DNA of 64,000 nucleotides, taken from NCBI RefSeq assembly GCF_011806405.1, contig NZ_JAATOW010000008.1:62001-126000 (forward strand), in the 5' to 3' direction. Source of the stretch: Pseudooceanicola sp. HF7 (GTDB lineage Bacteria > Pseudomonadota > Alphaproteobacteria > Rhodobacterales > Rhodobacteraceae). The translations under genes and the position numbers were made by a program. Positions 16,986 to 25,165 of the stretch are shown piece by piece. The notes beneath the pieces were generated by a model, which saw only the letters and a program-made list of their open reading frames with translations, searched no databases and was not told the origin of the DNA. Numbering within the stretch: the first letter of the stretch is position 1; each line of letters opens with the position of its first letter.

Positions 16986-17756
16986 TTAGGTCGCTGTCAT
17001 GCCGCCGTCGACGGTGTAGAAGCCGCCATTGCAGTAGCCCGCATCGTCGGAGCCCAGGAAAGCCACAAGTCCGGCCACTTCCACGGGGGTGCCGTAGCGC
17101 GCCATGGGGACCGCGCTGGCGGTCGCATCGTGCATCTTTTCCTTGTCGCCCTGGCCGGTGTTGATCGAATCCATCATCCGGCTGTCGATAGGTCCCGGGT
17201 TCACGCAGTTCACGCGCACCCCTTTTGGCGCACCTTCAAGCGCGGCAGTACGGGTTACCCCCAGCACCGCGTGCTTGGAAGAAATGTAGGGAGTCATCCC
17301 CGGCGAGCCGCCCAGCCCGGCCACGGAGGAGGTGTTCACCACGGCGCCCTTGCCTGCAGCGTACATCTCTTTCAGGACGTACTTCAGGCCCAGGACCACG
17401 CCCACCACGTTGACGTCGAAGACCTTGCGCAGATCGTCGATTTTCAGGTCCGGCAATTCGGCCACAGGTCCTTCGACCCCGGCGTTGTTGAAGAAGACAT
17501 CGATCTTTCCGAAGCGCGCCTTGGCCGCTTCCACGTAGCCCTTCACGTCCTTTTCGAGGGTCACATCTGCCTCTCCGGTGGCGACCCGGTCTTCGTGGCC
17601 CACGGCGTTGCGGAAGGCGCTCCAATCCGTGCCGGGAATGTCCACGGCAAAGACCTCTGCCCCGCGCTCGGCCAGCAGTTTCGCGGTGGCCGTGCCGATC
17701 GCGCCGTTGGCGCCGGTGATCAGGACGGTTTTCCCTTCGTAGCTTGTGCCAGACAT
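16986..17756 (-). CDS. Short-chain dehydrogenase/reductase (SDR family)
   Basis: A 256-residue NAD(P)-dependent oxidoreductase of the classical SDR type. Visible: cofactor loop TGANGAIG (residues about 16-23), NNAGVEGP, active-site serine in NTSSVAG, the catalytic YISSK and the PG motif in CVNPGPIDSRM. An acidic residue in FAVDIPG after the second strand favours NAD. The substrate is not readable. Start at 17756 is set by GAAAGGA eight bases upstream. It is divergent from polA. Confidence 0.9.
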   Translation of the reverse strand: MSGTSYEGKTVLITGANGAIGTATAKLLAERGAEVFAVDIPGTDWSAFRNAVGHEDRVATGEADVTLEKDVKGYVEAAKARFGKIDVFFNNAGVEGPVAELPDLKIDDLRKVFDVNVVGVVLGLKYVLKEMYAAGKGAVVNTSSVAGLGGSPGMTPYISSKHAVLGVTRTAALEGAPKGVRVNCVNPGPIDSRMMDSINTGQGDKEKMHDATASAVPMARYGTPVEVAGLVAFLGSDDAGYCNGGFYTVDGGMTAT

Positions 17757-17968
17757 GTCGGGTTCCTTTCGTATCTCCCGAGGCTTGCGTGCCTCACCCA
17801 TCGACTTGGGGCGTGATGGATCTTTGAAAAGGGCCGTTTTGCGGAGGGCGTTGTTCAGCACCGCACACCGGCTGGAAGCTGCGCGGCGCGGCAGGGCCAA
17901 GCGGCTGGCGCCCGGGCGGGAAAACTGGGATAACGCCGCAAAGACGCATCACCACAGGAGAGGCCGCT

Positions 17969-20776
17969 ATGGCATTCGGCAAGGGTTGTCACCTGCACCT
18001 GATCGACGGATCGGCCTATATCTTTCGGGCCTACCACGCCCTTCCCCCGCTGACGCGCAAGTCCGACGGGCTGCCAATCGGTGCCGTCTCCGGCTTCTGC
18101 AACATGCTGCACCGCTATGTCGAGGGCAACACCGGGCCGGATGCGCCAACTCACGTGGCCGTGATCTTCGACAAGGGCTCCCACACCTTCCGCAACGATC
18201 TTTACGACCTCTACAAGGCCAACCGAGAGGCCATGCCGGAAGACCTGCGGCCCCAGATGCCCCTGACCCGCCGGGCCACCGAAGCCTTCAACATCGCCTG
18301 CAAGGAGCTTGAGGGGTACGAAGCCGATGACATCATGGCCACGCTGGCTCGCCAAGCCGACGCGGCCGGGGGGCGCGTGACAATCCTGTCCTCTGACAAG
18401 GACCTGATGCAGCTGGTCGGCGGCGGGATCGAGATGCTCGACCCGATGAAGAACCTGCGCATCGACAGCGAAGGGGTGGAGGCCAAGTTTGGCGTCACGC
18501 CTGACAAGGTGATCGACGTTCAGGCGCTGGCCGGCGATTCCGTCGACAACGTTCCCGGCGCGCCCGGCATCGGGATCAAGACCGCCGCCCTGCTGATCAA
18601 TGAGTGGGGCGACCTTGAGACGCTTCTGGACAACGCAGAGAAGATCAAGCAGCCCAAGCGCCGCCAGACCCTGATCGAGAAGCGCGAGCAGATCGAACTT
18701 TCCAAGCGCCTGGTCACGCTGGATTGTTCCACGCCGCTCGATTTCACGCTGGACGACCTGGAAGTGCGCGACCCCGAGCCCGACGTCCTGCTGCCCTTCC
18801 TGGCAGAGATGGAATTCCGCACCTTGACAAAGCGTATTGCCGAACAGATGGGTGAAAAGGCCCCGGAGATCGACGATACCCCCGCCGCACCCGATGCCGC
18901 TGTGGAAGAGGATGCGCCAGCGGCCCCGCCGCTCGATGCCTCTAAATACGAGACAGTTACGGATGCAGAGACCCTCCTGAAATGGATCGCCCGCGCCAAT
19001 GAGCGTGGCGCCATCGCCGTGGACACCGAAACCACCGGCCTGGACGAGATGCAGGCAGAGCTTGTCGGCATCTGTCTTTGCGTCGATGCGGGCCATGCCT
19101 GCTATGTTCCGCTGACCCACAAGGCGGAAGGGGCGGACGACGGGTTGTTTGCCTCGGATGCCTTGGCAGAAGGCCAGATGCCGCTGAATGATGCGCTCGA
19201 CCTGCTCAAGCCGCTTTTCGAGGACCCAGCGGTCCTGAAAATCGGTCAGAACATGAAGTACGATGCCAAGATCCTGAAAAGATACGGGATTTCCATCGCA
19301 CCTTACGATGACACCATGCTGATCAGCTATGCGCTCAACGCCGGGCTGCATAACCACGGCATGGACGCGCTGTCTGAACGCTACCTTGGGCACACGCCGA
19401 TCCCGATCAAGGAACTGCTGGGATCCGGCAAGAGCCAGATCACCTTTGACCTGGTGCCGATCGAAAAGGCTGCCACCTATGCGGCAGAGGACGCGGATGT
19501 AACCCTGCGCCTCTGGCAGCTGCTCAAGCCGCGCCTGCACCGGGAAAAGGTGACCACGGTCTACGAGACCCTTGAACGCCCGCTGTCCCCGGTTCTGGCG
19601 AAGATGGAGATGCAGGGCATCCAGGTCGACCGCGATACGCTGTCGCGCATGTCCAATGCCTTTGCCCAGAAGATGGCCGGGCTGGAAGCCGAGATCCACG
19701 AGCTGGCCGGGGAAACCTTCAACGTCGGCTCTCCCAAGCAGCTGGGCGAGATCCTCTTTGACAAGATGAGCTTGCCGGGCGGCAAGAAGGGCAAGACCGG
19801 CGCCTATGCCACGGGCGCCGACGTGCTGGAAGATCTGGCGACGGAACACGACCTGCCCGGGCGCGTGCTGGACTGGCGGGCGCTGTCGAAGTTGAAATCG
19901 ACCTATACGGATGCGCTGCAACGCTTCATCAACCCGGAAACGGGGCGGGTCCATACCTCCTACCTGCAGACCGGGGCGAACACCGGGCGGCTGGCGTCCT
20001 CGGACCCCAACCTGCAGAACATCCCGATCCGGTCCGAGGAGGGCCGCCGCATTCGCGAGGCTTTCGTTGCGCCGGATGGCAAGGCGTTGGTGTCGCTTGA
20101 CTATTCTCAGATCGAGCTGCGCATCCTGGCCCATGTGGCGGATATCGGATCGCTCAAGCAGGCCTTCCACGAAGGCCAGGACATCCACGCCGCCACCGCC
20201 TCCGAGATGTTCGGCGTGCCCTTGGATGAGATGACACCAGAGGTCCGCCGCCAGGCCAAGGCGATCAACTTTGGCGTGATCTACGGCATCTCTGGTTTCG
20301 GTCTGGCCCGCAACCTGCGCATCCCGCGCGCCGAGGCGCAGGGTTTCATCGACCGCTACTTCGAGCGCTTCCCGGGCATCAAGGAATACATGGATCAAAC
20401 CGTGGCCTATGCGAAGGAAAACCTTTTCGTTTCAACGCTCTTCGGTCGCAAGATCCATACGCCCGAGATTGCCGCGAAAGGCCCCCATGCCGGGTTCGCA
20501 AAGCGCGCGGCCATCAACGCGCCGATCCAAGGCACGGCGGCAGACATCATCCGCCGCGCCATGATCCGGATGCCCGATGCGATCGAGGGCCTGCCGGCCA
20601 AGATGCTGTTGCAGGTGCACGATGAACTGGTCTTCGAGGTGGATGCCTCTGCCGTCGATGATCTGATCGCAGCGGCGAAGAAGGTCATGGAAGCGGCCAC
20701 TGAACCGGCGCTCAAACTGGACGTGCCGCTGATCGTCGATGCCGGGCAAGGGAAGAACTGGGCCGAGGCGCACTGA
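17969..20776 (+). CDS. polA: DNA polymerase I
   Basis: 935 residues with all three domains. The 5'-3' exonuclease occupies about residues 1-290 (IDGSAYIFRAYHALPP, YEADDIMATLA, SSDKDLMQL). The 3'-5' proofreading domain is intact (about 330-520: VDTETTG, NMKYDAKIL, YAAEDADVT give the DEDDy residues). The polymerase has SLDYSQIELRILAHV (motif A), RRQAKAINFGVIYGISG (motif B) and LQVHDELVFEV (motif C). It fills gaps in repair and lagging-strand synthesis. AGGAGAGG lies six bases before the ATG. It appears to be monocistronic. Confidence 0.97.
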   Translation: MAFGKGCHLHLIDGSAYIFRAYHALPPLTRKSDGLPIGAVSGFCNMLHRYVEGNTGPDAPTHVAVIFDKGSHTFRNDLYDLYKANREAMPEDLRPQMPLTRRATEAFNIACKELEGYEADDIMATLARQADAAGGRVTILSSDKDLMQLVGGGIEMLDPMKNLRIDSEGVEAKFGVTPDKVIDVQALAGDSVDNVPGAPGIGIKTAALLINEWGDLETLLDNAEKIKQPKRRQTLIEKREQIELSKRLVTLDCSTPLDFTLDDLEVRDPEPDVLLPFLAEMEFRTLTKRIAEQMGEKAPEIDDTPAAPDAAVEEDAPAAPPLDASKYETVTDAETLLKWIARANERGAIAVDTETTGLDEMQAELVGICLCVDAGHACYVPLTHKAEGADDGLFASDALAEGQMPLNDALDLLKPLFEDPAVLKIGQNMKYDAKILKRYGISIAPYDDTMLISYALNAGLHNHGMDALSERYLGHTPIPIKELLGSGKSQITFDLVPIEKAATYAAEDADVTLRLWQLLKPRLHREKVTTVYETLERPLSPVLAKMEMQGIQVDRDTLSRMSNAFAQKMAGLEAEIHELAGETFNVGSPKQLGEILFDKMSLPGGKKGKTGAYATGADVLEDLATEHDLPGRVLDWRALSKLKSTYTDALQRFINPETGRVHTSYLQTGANTGRLASSDPNLQNIPIRSEEGRRIREAFVAPDGKALVSLDYSQIELRILAHVADIGSLKQAFHEGQDIHAATASEMFGVPLDEMTPEVRRQAKAINFGVIYGISGFGLARNLRIPRAEAQGFIDRYFERFPGIKEYMDQTVAYAKENLFVSTLFGRKIHTPEIAAKGPHAGFAKRAAINAPIQGTAADIIRRAMIRMPDAIEGLPAKMLLQVHDELVFEVDASAVDDLIAAAKKVMEAATEPALKLDVPLIVDAGQGKNWAEAH

Positions 20777-20872
20777 GCGCCCTGGCCGTACTTCACCGCC
20801 CCTAGCGCGGATGCCGGTATCTGCGCGGGTCATGGATTCGCGCATGCGACGGGCGCAGCCCGCTAACACGAT

Positions 20873-21283
20873 TTAGTGCTCGCCGTGGCATTGATCATGA
20901 TCGCCCAAGGCCTGGATCAGGCCACAGGGCGCGCCGGGCGCGTGGTCACACGCCTCCGAAAGGCGCAGGAGTTCGGCTTCAAGGCGGCGCAGGCGGGCGA
21001 TCCGTTTTCGGACGTCGCGCAGATGGTCCTGGGCTATCTCATGGGCGTCGGTGCAGTCGCGCCCCTTGTCCGAGAGCTCCAGCAAGCGGCGTATTGCGTC
21101 CAGCGGCAGGCCGAGTGCCCGGCTGTGCGCGATGAAATGGAGTCGATCCCGCGCCGACGCCGTGTAGCGCCGCTGGTTCCCCGCAGTGCGCTCTGTCTGG
21201 GGCATCAGCCCTGCTTCTTCGTAATAGCGGATCGTATTGACCTTCACGCCCGTCGCGCGGGACAGGTTTCCTATGGAAAACAT
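20873..21283 (-). CDS. MerR family metal-responsive regulator
   Basis: A 136-residue MerR protein: winged helix at the N-terminus (MFSIGNLSRATGVKVNTIRY), a dimerisation helix and a C-terminal metal loop. Cys77 (DCTDAH) matches the position that in ZntR/MerR/PbrR favours divalent metals, and Cys112 and Cys120 form a CX7C loop, with Cys132 and nearby histidines as further ligands. This fits sensing Zn, Cd, Co or Pb rather than Cu(I). It is divergent from a CDF efflux gene, which it should activate through the operator at 21299-21317. Start at 21283 chosen by the conserved N-terminus. Confidence 0.92.
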   Translation of the reverse strand: MFSIGNLSRATGVKVNTIRYYEEAGLMPQTERTAGNQRRYTASARDRLHFIAHSRALGLPLDAIRRLLELSDKGRDCTDAHEIAQDHLRDVRKRIARLRRLEAELLRLSEACDHAPGAPCGLIQALGDHDQCHGEH

Positions 21284-21294
21284 GGATTTTCTCC

Positions 21295-21325
21295 TTGAAC
21301 CTCCAGTCACTGGAGGTCTTAGGTT
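21295..21325 (+). promoter_or_regulatory. MerR-type promoter/operator of the CDF exporter gene
   Basis: A perfect inverted repeat ACCTCCAGT-C-ACTGGAGGT (21299-21317) lies between TTGAAC (-35, 21295-21300) and TAGGTT (-10, 21320-21325). The spacer is 19 bp, the lengthened spacing that MerR-family activators correct by twisting the DNA. This ties the regulator to the gene starting at 21391. Confidence 0.88.
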
Positions 21326-21390
21326 GGGCCGCGAAGAAGGTAAAGGGCCGTACAGGCTCGCTACCGGAGACGTGAAAAGGATATTCCGCG

Positions 21391-22383
21391 ATGTCACAGG
21401 ATGCAGCAGGGCCAGAGGTCAAGGCCGGCGCCCACGAACACGACCACGATCACCATGCGGGCTCTACGGGGGCCGCGCATGGGCACCACCACCACCATCA
21501 TCACGCCGCGGATCTGGGGGACAGGCGCGTCGCTTGGGCGGTCGTGGTGAACGTGGCGCTGACAGTGGTGCAGATCGTCGCCGGGGTTTTGTCAGGCTCT
21601 CTCGCCCTCATCGCTGATGCAGTTCACAACCTGTCCGATGCGCTGTCCTTGGTGATTGCCTTCTGGGCCCGCAAGATCGCTCGCCGGCCGGCGGATGAGG
21701 CCATGACCTTCGGATATGGCCGGGCCGAGGTCGTGGCCGCATTGGTCAATTACACCACGCTGATCGTCATCGCGATCATGCTCGCTTACCAGGGCGTTGA
21801 GCGCCTGTTTTCCCCGCAGGATGTCGAGGGCTGGATCGTCGTCGTGGTCGCTGTCGTCGCCCTGGTCATCGATACGATCACCGCTCTGATGATCCTGGGG
21901 CTGTCGAAGGACAGTGTGAACATGCGCGCGGCGTTCCTGCATAATATCGCGGACGCCCTGGGCTCTGTCGCGGTGATCGTCGCGGGCACGCTGATCCTTC
22001 TCTATGACTGGCGGCTCATTGATCCGATCGTCACGCTGGGGATCTCTGCCTATATCCTCTGGCACGCTGGCCGAGAGGTCGGTCCGGTGATCCGCCTTTT
22101 GATGCTGGGCAGCCCGGACAGCCCGACAGTGAGCGAGGTCGCGGAAGAGATCCGGGGTGTTGCGGGGGTGGACTCCCTTCACCATCTTCACCTCTGGCGG
22201 ATGCAGGAAAAGGAAGCGGCGCTTGAGGCCCACGTGGTCCTGGCCGCCGATGGCAGCGATCCGCTGGCGGTGCGGGCAGAGATCAAGGCGCGGCTGTCCA
22301 GTGTCTTTGCGCTGACCCATGTCACCATCGAGGTCGAAAGCCCCGAGGAGGCCTGCCAGGGCGCGCCATTGATCGGGCATTGA
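21391..22383 (+). CDS. Cation diffusion facilitator (CDF) family metal exporter
   Basis: A 330-residue inner-membrane metal/proton antiporter, CzcD/ZitB-like. After a histidine-rich N-terminus (seven consecutive histidines around residues 32-38) come six TM helices with the metal-site motifs HNLSD in TM2 and HNIAD in TM5; an HxxxD/HxxxD pair is typical of Zn/Cd transporters. The C-terminal cytoplasmic domain (about residues 225-315, HHLHLWRMQEKEAALEAHV) is the ferredoxin-like dimerisation fold. The divergent MerR gene and its operator indicate induction by divalent metal. Confidence 0.93.
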   Translation: MSQDAAGPEVKAGAHEHDHDHHAGSTGAAHGHHHHHHHAADLGDRRVAWAVVVNVALTVVQIVAGVLSGSLALIADAVHNLSDALSLVIAFWARKIARRPADEAMTFGYGRAEVVAALVNYTTLIVIAIMLAYQGVERLFSPQDVEGWIVVVVAVVALVIDTITALMILGLSKDSVNMRAAFLHNIADALGSVAVIVAGTLILLYDWRLIDPIVTLGISAYILWHAGREVGPVIRLLMLGSPDSPTVSEVAEEIRGVAGVDSLHHLHLWRMQEKEAALEAHVVLAADGSDPLAVRAEIKARLSSVFALTHVTIEVESPEEACQGAPLIGH

Positions 22384-22405
22384 CCGGGGTGCGTCACCAG
22401 TGGCC

Positions 22406-23125
22406 TTAGGTCCGGATCGGGTTGGCGCCTGTGTCGCTGCTAGCGTGGCTCGCACGCTGCATCACCTTGAACCGGGCTAGTGACTTGTCTCTGTCCGCGG
22501 GAAAGCGGTCTTCCTCGGTCATCTCCGTGATCCGGTCCAGGCGGAAGGTGCGGAAGTCGTCGCGCAGCTCGCACCATGCGACGAGGGTCCAGACGCGCCC
22601 CCAGAAGAACAGCCCCAGAGGCCGGACGCAGCGGCCGGTCACCACGCCAGCCTCATCCGCATAGGACAGGGACAGGCGCAGGCGGGCATGGATCGCCTCT
22701 TCCACCCGGTCAAGGCGGGCGCGTTCGGCATCCGTCATGGAGCGTTGGGCAAAGGCGTGGATCTGAACCTCTGACGCGCGGGTGCGCAGGGCAGGGGGCA
22801 GAACGGTTTCGATCTTTGCCAGGGCCTCTTCGGCATTGGCGGCCATGGTCAGCCCGCCCCATGCGCGGATCAGCCTGGCACCTGCCACCAGCGCGACGAT
22901 TTCGTCTCGGGTGAACATCAGTGGCGGCAGATCGTAGCCGTCCCGCATGATGTAGCCCACACCGGCTTCCCCTTCGATGGGCACGCCGGAGCCGATCAGG
23001 TCTGCGACATCGCGGTAGATCGTGCGGAGCGACACTTCCAGGCGCTCCGCAAGTTGGGCCGCCGTCACCAGGCGTCCGCCCCGCAGGTACTGGACGATCT
23101 GGAAAAGGCGGTCGGCCCGTCTCAT
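22406..23125 (-). CDS. YafY-type transcriptional regulator with HTH and WYL domains
   Basis: A 239-residue regulator: N-terminal HTH_11-type winged helix (RADRLFQIVQYLRGGRLVTA, then LEVSLRTIYRDVADL) and a WYL domain in the C-terminal half (RCVRPLGLFFWGRVWTLVAW, FRTFRLDRI). WYL domains sense ligands, often nucleic acids or small molecules. Start at 23125 is placed at MRRADRL; a longer frame begins at 23158 and overlaps the VOC gene. It is the second gene after the VOC protein (13 bp gap), an arrangement common for such regulators, and probably controls that operon. Confidence 0.88.
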   Translation of the reverse strand: MRRADRLFQIVQYLRGGRLVTAAQLAERLEVSLRTIYRDVADLIGSGVPIEGEAGVGYIMRDGYDLPPLMFTRDEIVALVAGARLIRAWGGLTMAANAEEALAKIETVLPPALRTRASEVQIHAFAQRSMTDAERARLDRVEEAIHARLRLSLSYADEAGVVTGRCVRPLGLFFWGRVWTLVAWCELRDDFRTFRLDRITEMTEEDRFPADRDKSLARFKVMQRASHASSDTGANPIRT

Positions 23126-23138
23126 TTGATGCTCCGGT

Positions 23139-23507
23139 TCATGCGGCCTTCGGCTCAAACAGGCCGATGCGGTTGCCGTCGGGGTCCTGGATGTTGGTGT
23201 AACGGCCTGCGGGGATCTGCACCGGGCCCTCCATCACCTTGGCGCCGGCGGTTTTTGCGCGGTCCGTGGCGGCGGCAAGGTCCGGCACGGCGATATGGAC
23301 GACGGGTCCCGTACCGCCGGCGGCAGGCCCCTCGACCAGGTTGCCGGAGACGGTCTGGGCAGAACCCTGGCCGCCGAAGACGGCGACTTCTTCGGGACCC
23401 ATCATGCTGGGCACCATCTGCCAGTCGAAGACGGCGTTGTAGAAGGCGATGGCTTTCTTCAGGTCGGTCACGGGGATCTCTGTCCAGACGACGATGGGAG
23501 GTGTCAT
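23139..23507 (-). CDS. VOC family protein (glyoxalase/bleomycin-resistance fold)
   Basis: A 122-residue protein with one vicinal-oxygen-chelate module pair: VVWTEIPVTDLKKAIAFYNA at the start and [17 protein letters not shown] at the end, with the acidic metal ligand in the latter. The family includes glyoxalases, dioxygenases and binding proteins, so the activity is not predictable. Start at 23507 follows AGGAAG. A strong palindrome lies about 45-75 bp upstream. Confidence 0.88.
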   Translation of the reverse strand: MTPPIVVWTEIPVTDLKKAIAFYNAVFDWQMVPSMMGPEEVAVFGGQGSAQTVSGNLVEGPAAGGTGPVVHIAVPDLAAATDRAKTAGAKVMEGPVQIPAGRYTNIQDPDGNRIGLFEPKAA

Positions 23508-23552
23508 GGAAAACTTCCTTACTCGGGTTGCGGTAAGGATGTCATGACACAG

Positions 23553-23580
23553 GGCTGCTGACAGCATAGTGTCAGCAGCC
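23553..23580. promoter_or_regulatory. Perfect 11-bp inverted repeat upstream of the VOC-WYL genes
   Basis: GGCTGCTGACA-gcatag-TGTCAGCAGCC. There is no T-run on either side, so a terminator is less likely than an operator for the VOC/WYL pair. It could also act as a weak terminator for the hydroxypyruvate isomerase gene upstream on the same strand. Confidence 0.45.
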
Positions 23581-23649
23581 TGTCAGGAAAATCGGGAAAC
23601 CTGCTGCCTAGGGGCGGTGGTGAAACATGCGAGGCGCGCGCGGACGCGG

Positions 23650-24438
23650 TCAGGCCTGTTTCTTGAAGGAACCGGTACCTTCCTGCGCGGCGGCCAGCCA
23701 GCCGAGCCCCTTGGTGGTCTGTCCGCGCGGCCGGTAATCCGCCCCGATCCAGCCAGCGTAGCCATCATGCCGGAGTTGGTCGAAGAAGGCGGCAAAGTCG
23801 ATGCCCCCGCGGTCGGGTTCGCCCTGGTCGGGGGCTGCGGCGATCTGCACGTGGCGGGCCAGGTGCCCGAAACGTTGCCAGCTGCCGGGCACATCGCCGG
23901 TGATCTTATGGATGTGGTAGGCGTCGAATTGCAGTCCCAGGGTCTTGCGCCCCGCTGCTTCGATCACCTCCGCGGCCCGTTCCGGACTGTCCAGAAAGTA
24001 GCCGGGCAGGTCGGCGGTATTCATCGGCTCTATCACCAGGCTCTGGCGGGGGGCAAAATCGCAGGCCCAGGTCAGGTTCTCGACCAGCGTCTCAAAGGCC
24101 TCCTGACCGTGGGCGGCGCCGGACAGGACATGGATATGGTGGGCTTTCAGCGCCTGAGCATAGCGCAGGGCGCGGCGGAAATCGTGCTGGAACCGGGTTT
24201 GGCCACCGGGCAAGGCGGCATAGCCCGCCGTGCCACCGGTGTAATTCGGCGGCGGTGCTGCGATCATGGTGACCGGCAGGCCGGTGAAGCCCAGTGCGTT
24301 GCGCAGGTCCATGGCCGGTGCGTCATAGGGAAAGGGGATTTCTACCGCGTCGAACCCTGCATCCGCTGCCGCCAGCACGCGGTCTTGCACCGGCAGTTCA
24401 CAGAACAGCCCCGATAGATTTGCCGCGAACTTCAGCAT
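23650..24438 (-). CDS. hyi: Hydroxypyruvate isomerase family protein (TIM barrel)
   Basis: A 262-residue AP-endonuclease-2-type TIM barrel close to hydroxypyruvate isomerase and OtnI. Typical parts are FAANLSGLFCELP, GFDAVEIPFPYD, HHIHVLSGAAHG, LVIEPMNTADLPGYFL (the metal-binding glutamate), LQFDAYHIHKITGD and the terminal WIGADYRPRGQTTKGLGW. It would interconvert hydroxypyruvate and tartronate semialdehyde in glyoxylate metabolism; related 2-oxo-tetronate isomerase activity is possible. No glyoxylate gene lies beside it. Confidence 0.88.
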   Translation of the reverse strand: MLKFAANLSGLFCELPVQDRVLAAADAGFDAVEIPFPYDAPAMDLRNALGFTGLPVTMIAAPPPNYTGGTAGYAALPGGQTRFQHDFRRALRYAQALKAHHIHVLSGAAHGQEAFETLVENLTWACDFAPRQSLVIEPMNTADLPGYFLDSPERAAEVIEAAGRKTLGLQFDAYHIHKITGDVPGSWQRFGHLARHVQIAAAPDQGEPDRGGIDFAAFFDQLRHDGYAGWIGADYRPRGQTTKGLGWLAAAQEGTGSFKKQA

Positions 24439-24502
24439 CCGTGTCCCCCAGCAGTGGCTACCTACAAGGCTGTGCCTACCGTCGGCGGAGGATGCGAAGT
24501 GG

Positions 24503-25096
24503 TTAATCCGTGGTCAACTCTTTCGCGAGGATTATCGGGAAAAATACGCCGCCGGAGCATATCCCGAACCAGCCTTCGCCGTATTGTTCACGCGTCTCGC
24601 CCAGATCGACCAGCCGATAGAAGCTCTTTCGGTCGATCAGCGCCTCAAGCCGGTCGCGGACAAGCACATAGGGTGCGGGTTCGCCGGTTTCGGGATCCCG
24701 CTCTACCCGGATCGGATGATCGAGGCCTGCCTCGGCGCGGTCGGCCACGTTAGTCAGGAAGGTCAGAACCTGATCGGGACCGGGGTCCGAGACCTCGAAA
24801 TCCACGGCAAGGAAAGGGGCGTCATCGACTCTGATGCCCACCTTTTCGACCGGCGTGACCAGAAAGTAATCGTCCCCGTCCCGGCGCAGGATGGTGGAAA
24901 AAAGTCGCACCAGTTCTGGCCGCCCGATCGGCGTCCCGAGGTAAAACCATGTGCCATCGCGCGCAATGCGCATGTCCAGGTCGCCACAGAAGGGCGGGTT
25001 CCAGTCGTGCACCGGCGGCAATCCGCGCCCCTTCGCCGCGCGTGCGGAGGCGAGTATGCTGTCTGCGGTGACTTTCACGGGATTTTGTGACGTCAT
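24503..25096 (-). CDS. DUF1285 domain-containing protein
   Basis: A cytoplasmic protein of about 197 residues with the family core LPPVHDWNPPFCGDLDMRIARDGTWFYLGTPIGRP (quoted here in parts: WNPPFCGDLDMRI, GTWFYLGTPIGR) and the C-terminal RKSFYRLVDLGE. Its biochemical role is unknown. In-frame ATGs at 25135 and 25114 are alternatives; none has a strong ribosome site. It is divergent from the MoxR operon with about 70 bp between, so the control regions overlap; a TTAACCAT word lies at 25107-25114. Confidence 0.85.
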   Translation of the reverse strand: MTSQNPVKVTADSILASARAAKGRGLPPVHDWNPPFCGDLDMRIARDGTWFYLGTPIGRPELVRLFSTILRRDGDDYFLVTPVEKVGIRVDDAPFLAVDFEVSDPGPDQVLTFLTNVADRAEAGLDHPIRVERDPETGEPAPYVLVRDRLEALIDRKSFYRLVDLGETREQYGEGWFGICSGGVFFPIILAKELTTD

Positions 25097-25165
25097 GAAT
25101 TGGCCGTTAACCATATGAGCGGTAGGGTTCGTCATTAAGATATAGTTTCACGCAGGAGTATTGCC

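Noticed and set aside
17855-20398. An 847-codon open frame on the minus strand opposite polA.
   Set aside because: It lies fully inside polA, whose three domains are intact. The antisense frame is a by-product of GC-rich codon use and has no recognisable domain.
25107-25114. TTAACCAT as a CtrA site controlling the MoxR operon.
   Set aside because: Only one half-site; the second half is absent and the word lies within a possible coding start of the DUF1285 gene.
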